Shown here piece after piece: positions 6,390-7,190 of a stretch of DNA of 7,190 nt. This DNA is from DUOJ01 sp041676265 (GTDB lineage Bacteria; Spirochaetota; Spirochaetia; Sphaerochaetales; Sphaerochaetaceae), in NCBI GenBank assembly GCA_041676265.1, contig JBAYSE010000082.1, forward strand, positions 1 to 7,190, given 5' to 3'. The notes below the pieces were generated by a model. The model was not told where the DNA came from, made no database searches, and saw only the letters and a program-made list of their open reading frames with translations. The position numbers were made by a program, and so were the translations under genes. The stretch's first letter is position 1. Each line of letters opens with the position of its first letter.

Positions 6390-6778
6390 TAGCCTCTATA
6401 AGCGACAGCCTCAATTTCAACCAATGCATCTTTAGGCAACTTTGCCACTTGCACTGTGGAACGGGCCGGCAGTGGTGCCGGAGAGGGAAAATAAGAGGCA
6501 TAAATTTGGTTAACAGTGGCAAAGTCGTCCATATTCTTCAAAAATATGGTTGTTTTGAAGACATTTTGCAGAGATGAGCCACCGGCTTCTAAAACAGCTT
6601 TCAAGTTTTTTAAGACCTGGTGGGCTTGGGCCTCAATGCCCCCCTCGATGACTGTTCCTGCGTCGTCAATCGTAGGTAGTTGCCCCGATGTATAGATTAG
6701 GGCATTGTAGTGAATAGCCTGTGAATAGGGACCGATGGCTGCAGGGGCAGCTTTAGTGGCAATCTCTTCTTTTTTCAT
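6389..6778 (-). CDS. ridA: RidA family 2-iminobutanoate/2-iminopropanoate deaminase
   Basis: RidA hydrolyses reactive enamine/imine intermediates such as 2-aminoacrylate, released by PLP-dependent serine/threonine dehydratases, to keto acids and ammonia, thereby protecting other PLP enzymes. At 129 residues it is full length; the active form is a cytoplasmic trimer. Family marks are all present: APAAIGPYSQA (11-21), TSGQLP (30-35), TTIFLKNMDDFATVN (76-90), PARSTVQVAKLP (104-115) with the carboxylate-binding R106, and VEIEAVAYR (120-128) with E121, the usual water-activating Glu. It therefore looks like an active RidA rather than an Rid2-7 relative. AAGGAG (6790-6785) lies 6 bases before the ATG. 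It is 68 bases downstream of the ureohydrolase gene and 14 bases upstream of gcvT. The pairing makes sense because 2-aminoacrylate damages serine hydroxymethyltransferase and so perturbs glycine and one-carbon supply. Confidence 0.95.
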   Translation of the reverse strand: MKKEEIATKAAPAAIGPYSQAIHYNALIYTSGQLPTIDDAGTVIEGGIEAQAHQVLKNLKAVLEAGGSSLQNVFKTTIFLKNMDDFATVNQIYASYFPSPAPLPARSTVQVAKLPKDALVEIEAVAYRG

Positions 6779-6784
6779 CTCGAG

Positions 6785-6790
6785 CTCCTT
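6785..6790 (-). promoter_or_regulatory. Ribosome binding site of ridA
   Basis: On the - strand AAGGAG lies 6 bases before the ridA ATG (6778-6776). The rest of the 68-base gap (6779-6846) shows no convincing promoter or terminator: the best -10 candidate is TATTTT, only a few bases upstream of this site. Confidence 0.65.
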
Positions 6791-6846
6791 GGTTAAAATA
6801 GTTGCGTCTAAAAAGATATCAGAATGGCTCTACTCTATCTACCCTA

Positions 6847-7190
6847 CTATGCCATTATCTCTTTAATAACGCCTATGAGTGTTTTAATTTTGGCGGCATC
6901 TTCATCACCGCGGGGATGGTAGCCAATGACTGAGCACCCTACAATATTGAACTCGGCATTGACCACCTCGATAGCCCTTAACAAGTCGGTAAATCTGAAT
7001 CCTCCCGGCACCGGAGAGGAAACAGCATCGAAATCGACGGGGTCGAGGACATTTAGATCTAAGTGGAGGTAGATATTTTGGCGACTTGTCTTGTTGATAA
7101 CCAGCGAGAGCATCTCATTGCACTCGTGGCAAACCGGAACCATCGTCATCTGATGGTCGACAATATAGAGTTTTTCGCTATACTCGATTG
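6847..7190 (-). CDS. Arginase/agmatinase superfamily protein, C-terminal part (partial)
   Basis: The frame is open from the right edge to a TAG at 6849-6847, giving 114 codons; the true start lies outside the window, so the Met codon at 7149 is internal. The segment IYLHLDLNVLDP, followed within about ten residues by PVPGGF, is the hallmark SxDxDxxDP...PxxGG region of ureohydrolases, which use two Mn ions to hydrolyse guanidino groups (arginase, agmatinase, formimidoylglutamase). The final VGCSVIGYHP aligns with the family's conserved strand carrying an acidic substrate-binding residue. Two key positions differ: the second Asp of DxD is Asn (DLN), and Glu of the last strand appears to be Gly (VIGYHP against the usual TEYxP or VEVNP). 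The first metal-binding His and Asp motifs are not in the window. It may be a divergent or altered-specificity enzyme, so no gene symbol is given. It lies 68 bases upstream of ridA on the same strand. Confidence 0.8.
   Translation of the reverse strand, partial: IEYSEKLYIVDHQMTMVPVCHECNEMLSLVINKTSRQNIYLHLDLNVLDPVDFDAVSSPVPGGFRFTDLLRAIEVVNAEFNIVGCSVIGYHPRGDEDAAKIKTLIGVIKEIMA

Noticed and set aside
5631..6577. Plus-strand open frames opposite gcvT and ridA (5631-5828, 5809-6072, 6359-6577).
   Set aside because: Both genes on the - strand are unmistakable full-length family members; the antisense frames have no motif support.
6779..6846. Internal promoter or terminator between the ureohydrolase gene and ridA.
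   Set aside because: The best -35/-10 pair on the - strand (TTCTGA, 18 bases, TATTTT) is weak and would put the transcript start on the ridA ribosome site; GATATC before TTTTT is too short a stem for a terminator.
7147..7149. ATG at 7149-7147 as the real start of the ureohydrolase gene, giving a 100-residue protein.
   Set aside because: The frame remains open to the window edge, and the visible part is only the C-terminal third of a family that needs upstream metal-binding motifs, so this Met is internal.

Overview
The window reads as a compact bacterial chromosome segment: nearly all of it is coding, gaps run from 0 to 68 bases, and no mobile elements, CRISPR arrays, tRNA or rRNA genes were seen. 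By eye, base composition is intermediate. The gene set (two-RCK TrkA with TrkH, YbaK, glycine-cleavage T protein, RidA, and an acyltransferase next to a zinc-ribbon membrane protein) fits an anaerobic bacterium of the Spirochaetota (Sphaerochaeta/Treponema-like) or Bacillota. That placement is inference from remembered gene content, not an alignment.

Left part, + strand (2-3063). The window opens inside the 3' end of a gene whose last 68 codons read as a YbaK-type Cys-tRNA(Pro) deacylase. A 40-base gap holds an extended -10 promoter (TGCTATAAT), followed by trkA and, 10 bases after its stop, trkH. Together these encode a Trk potassium uptake system: TrkH is the membrane pore and TrkA the nucleotide-binding cytoplasmic regulator.

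Right part, - strand (7190-3060). Five genes run leftward in one direction: the C-terminal part of an arginase/agmatinase-superfamily protein (cut by the right edge), ridA, gcvT, a condensation-domain-like acyltransferase and a zinc-ribbon polytopic membrane protein of DUF6320 type. Gaps after ridA are 14, 15 and 9 bases, and two Shine-Dalgarno sequences overlap the preceding stop codon, so ridA to the membrane protein look like one operon. The 68-base gap before ridA leaves it open whether the ureohydrolase belongs to the same transcript. The first three genes concern amino-nitrogen and one-carbon metabolism; the last two look like an acyl-transfer module of unknown substrate.

The two blocks converge and share four bases: TTAA at 3060-3063 provides both stop codons, leaving no room for a terminator.

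Most worth a second look are the non-canonical active-site positions in the ureohydrolase fragment, the acyltransferase/zinc-ribbon pair, and the lone gcvT placed directly behind ridA. The window is mostly ordinary housekeeping sequence; no clearly new multi-gene system is evident beyond that acyltransferase pair.
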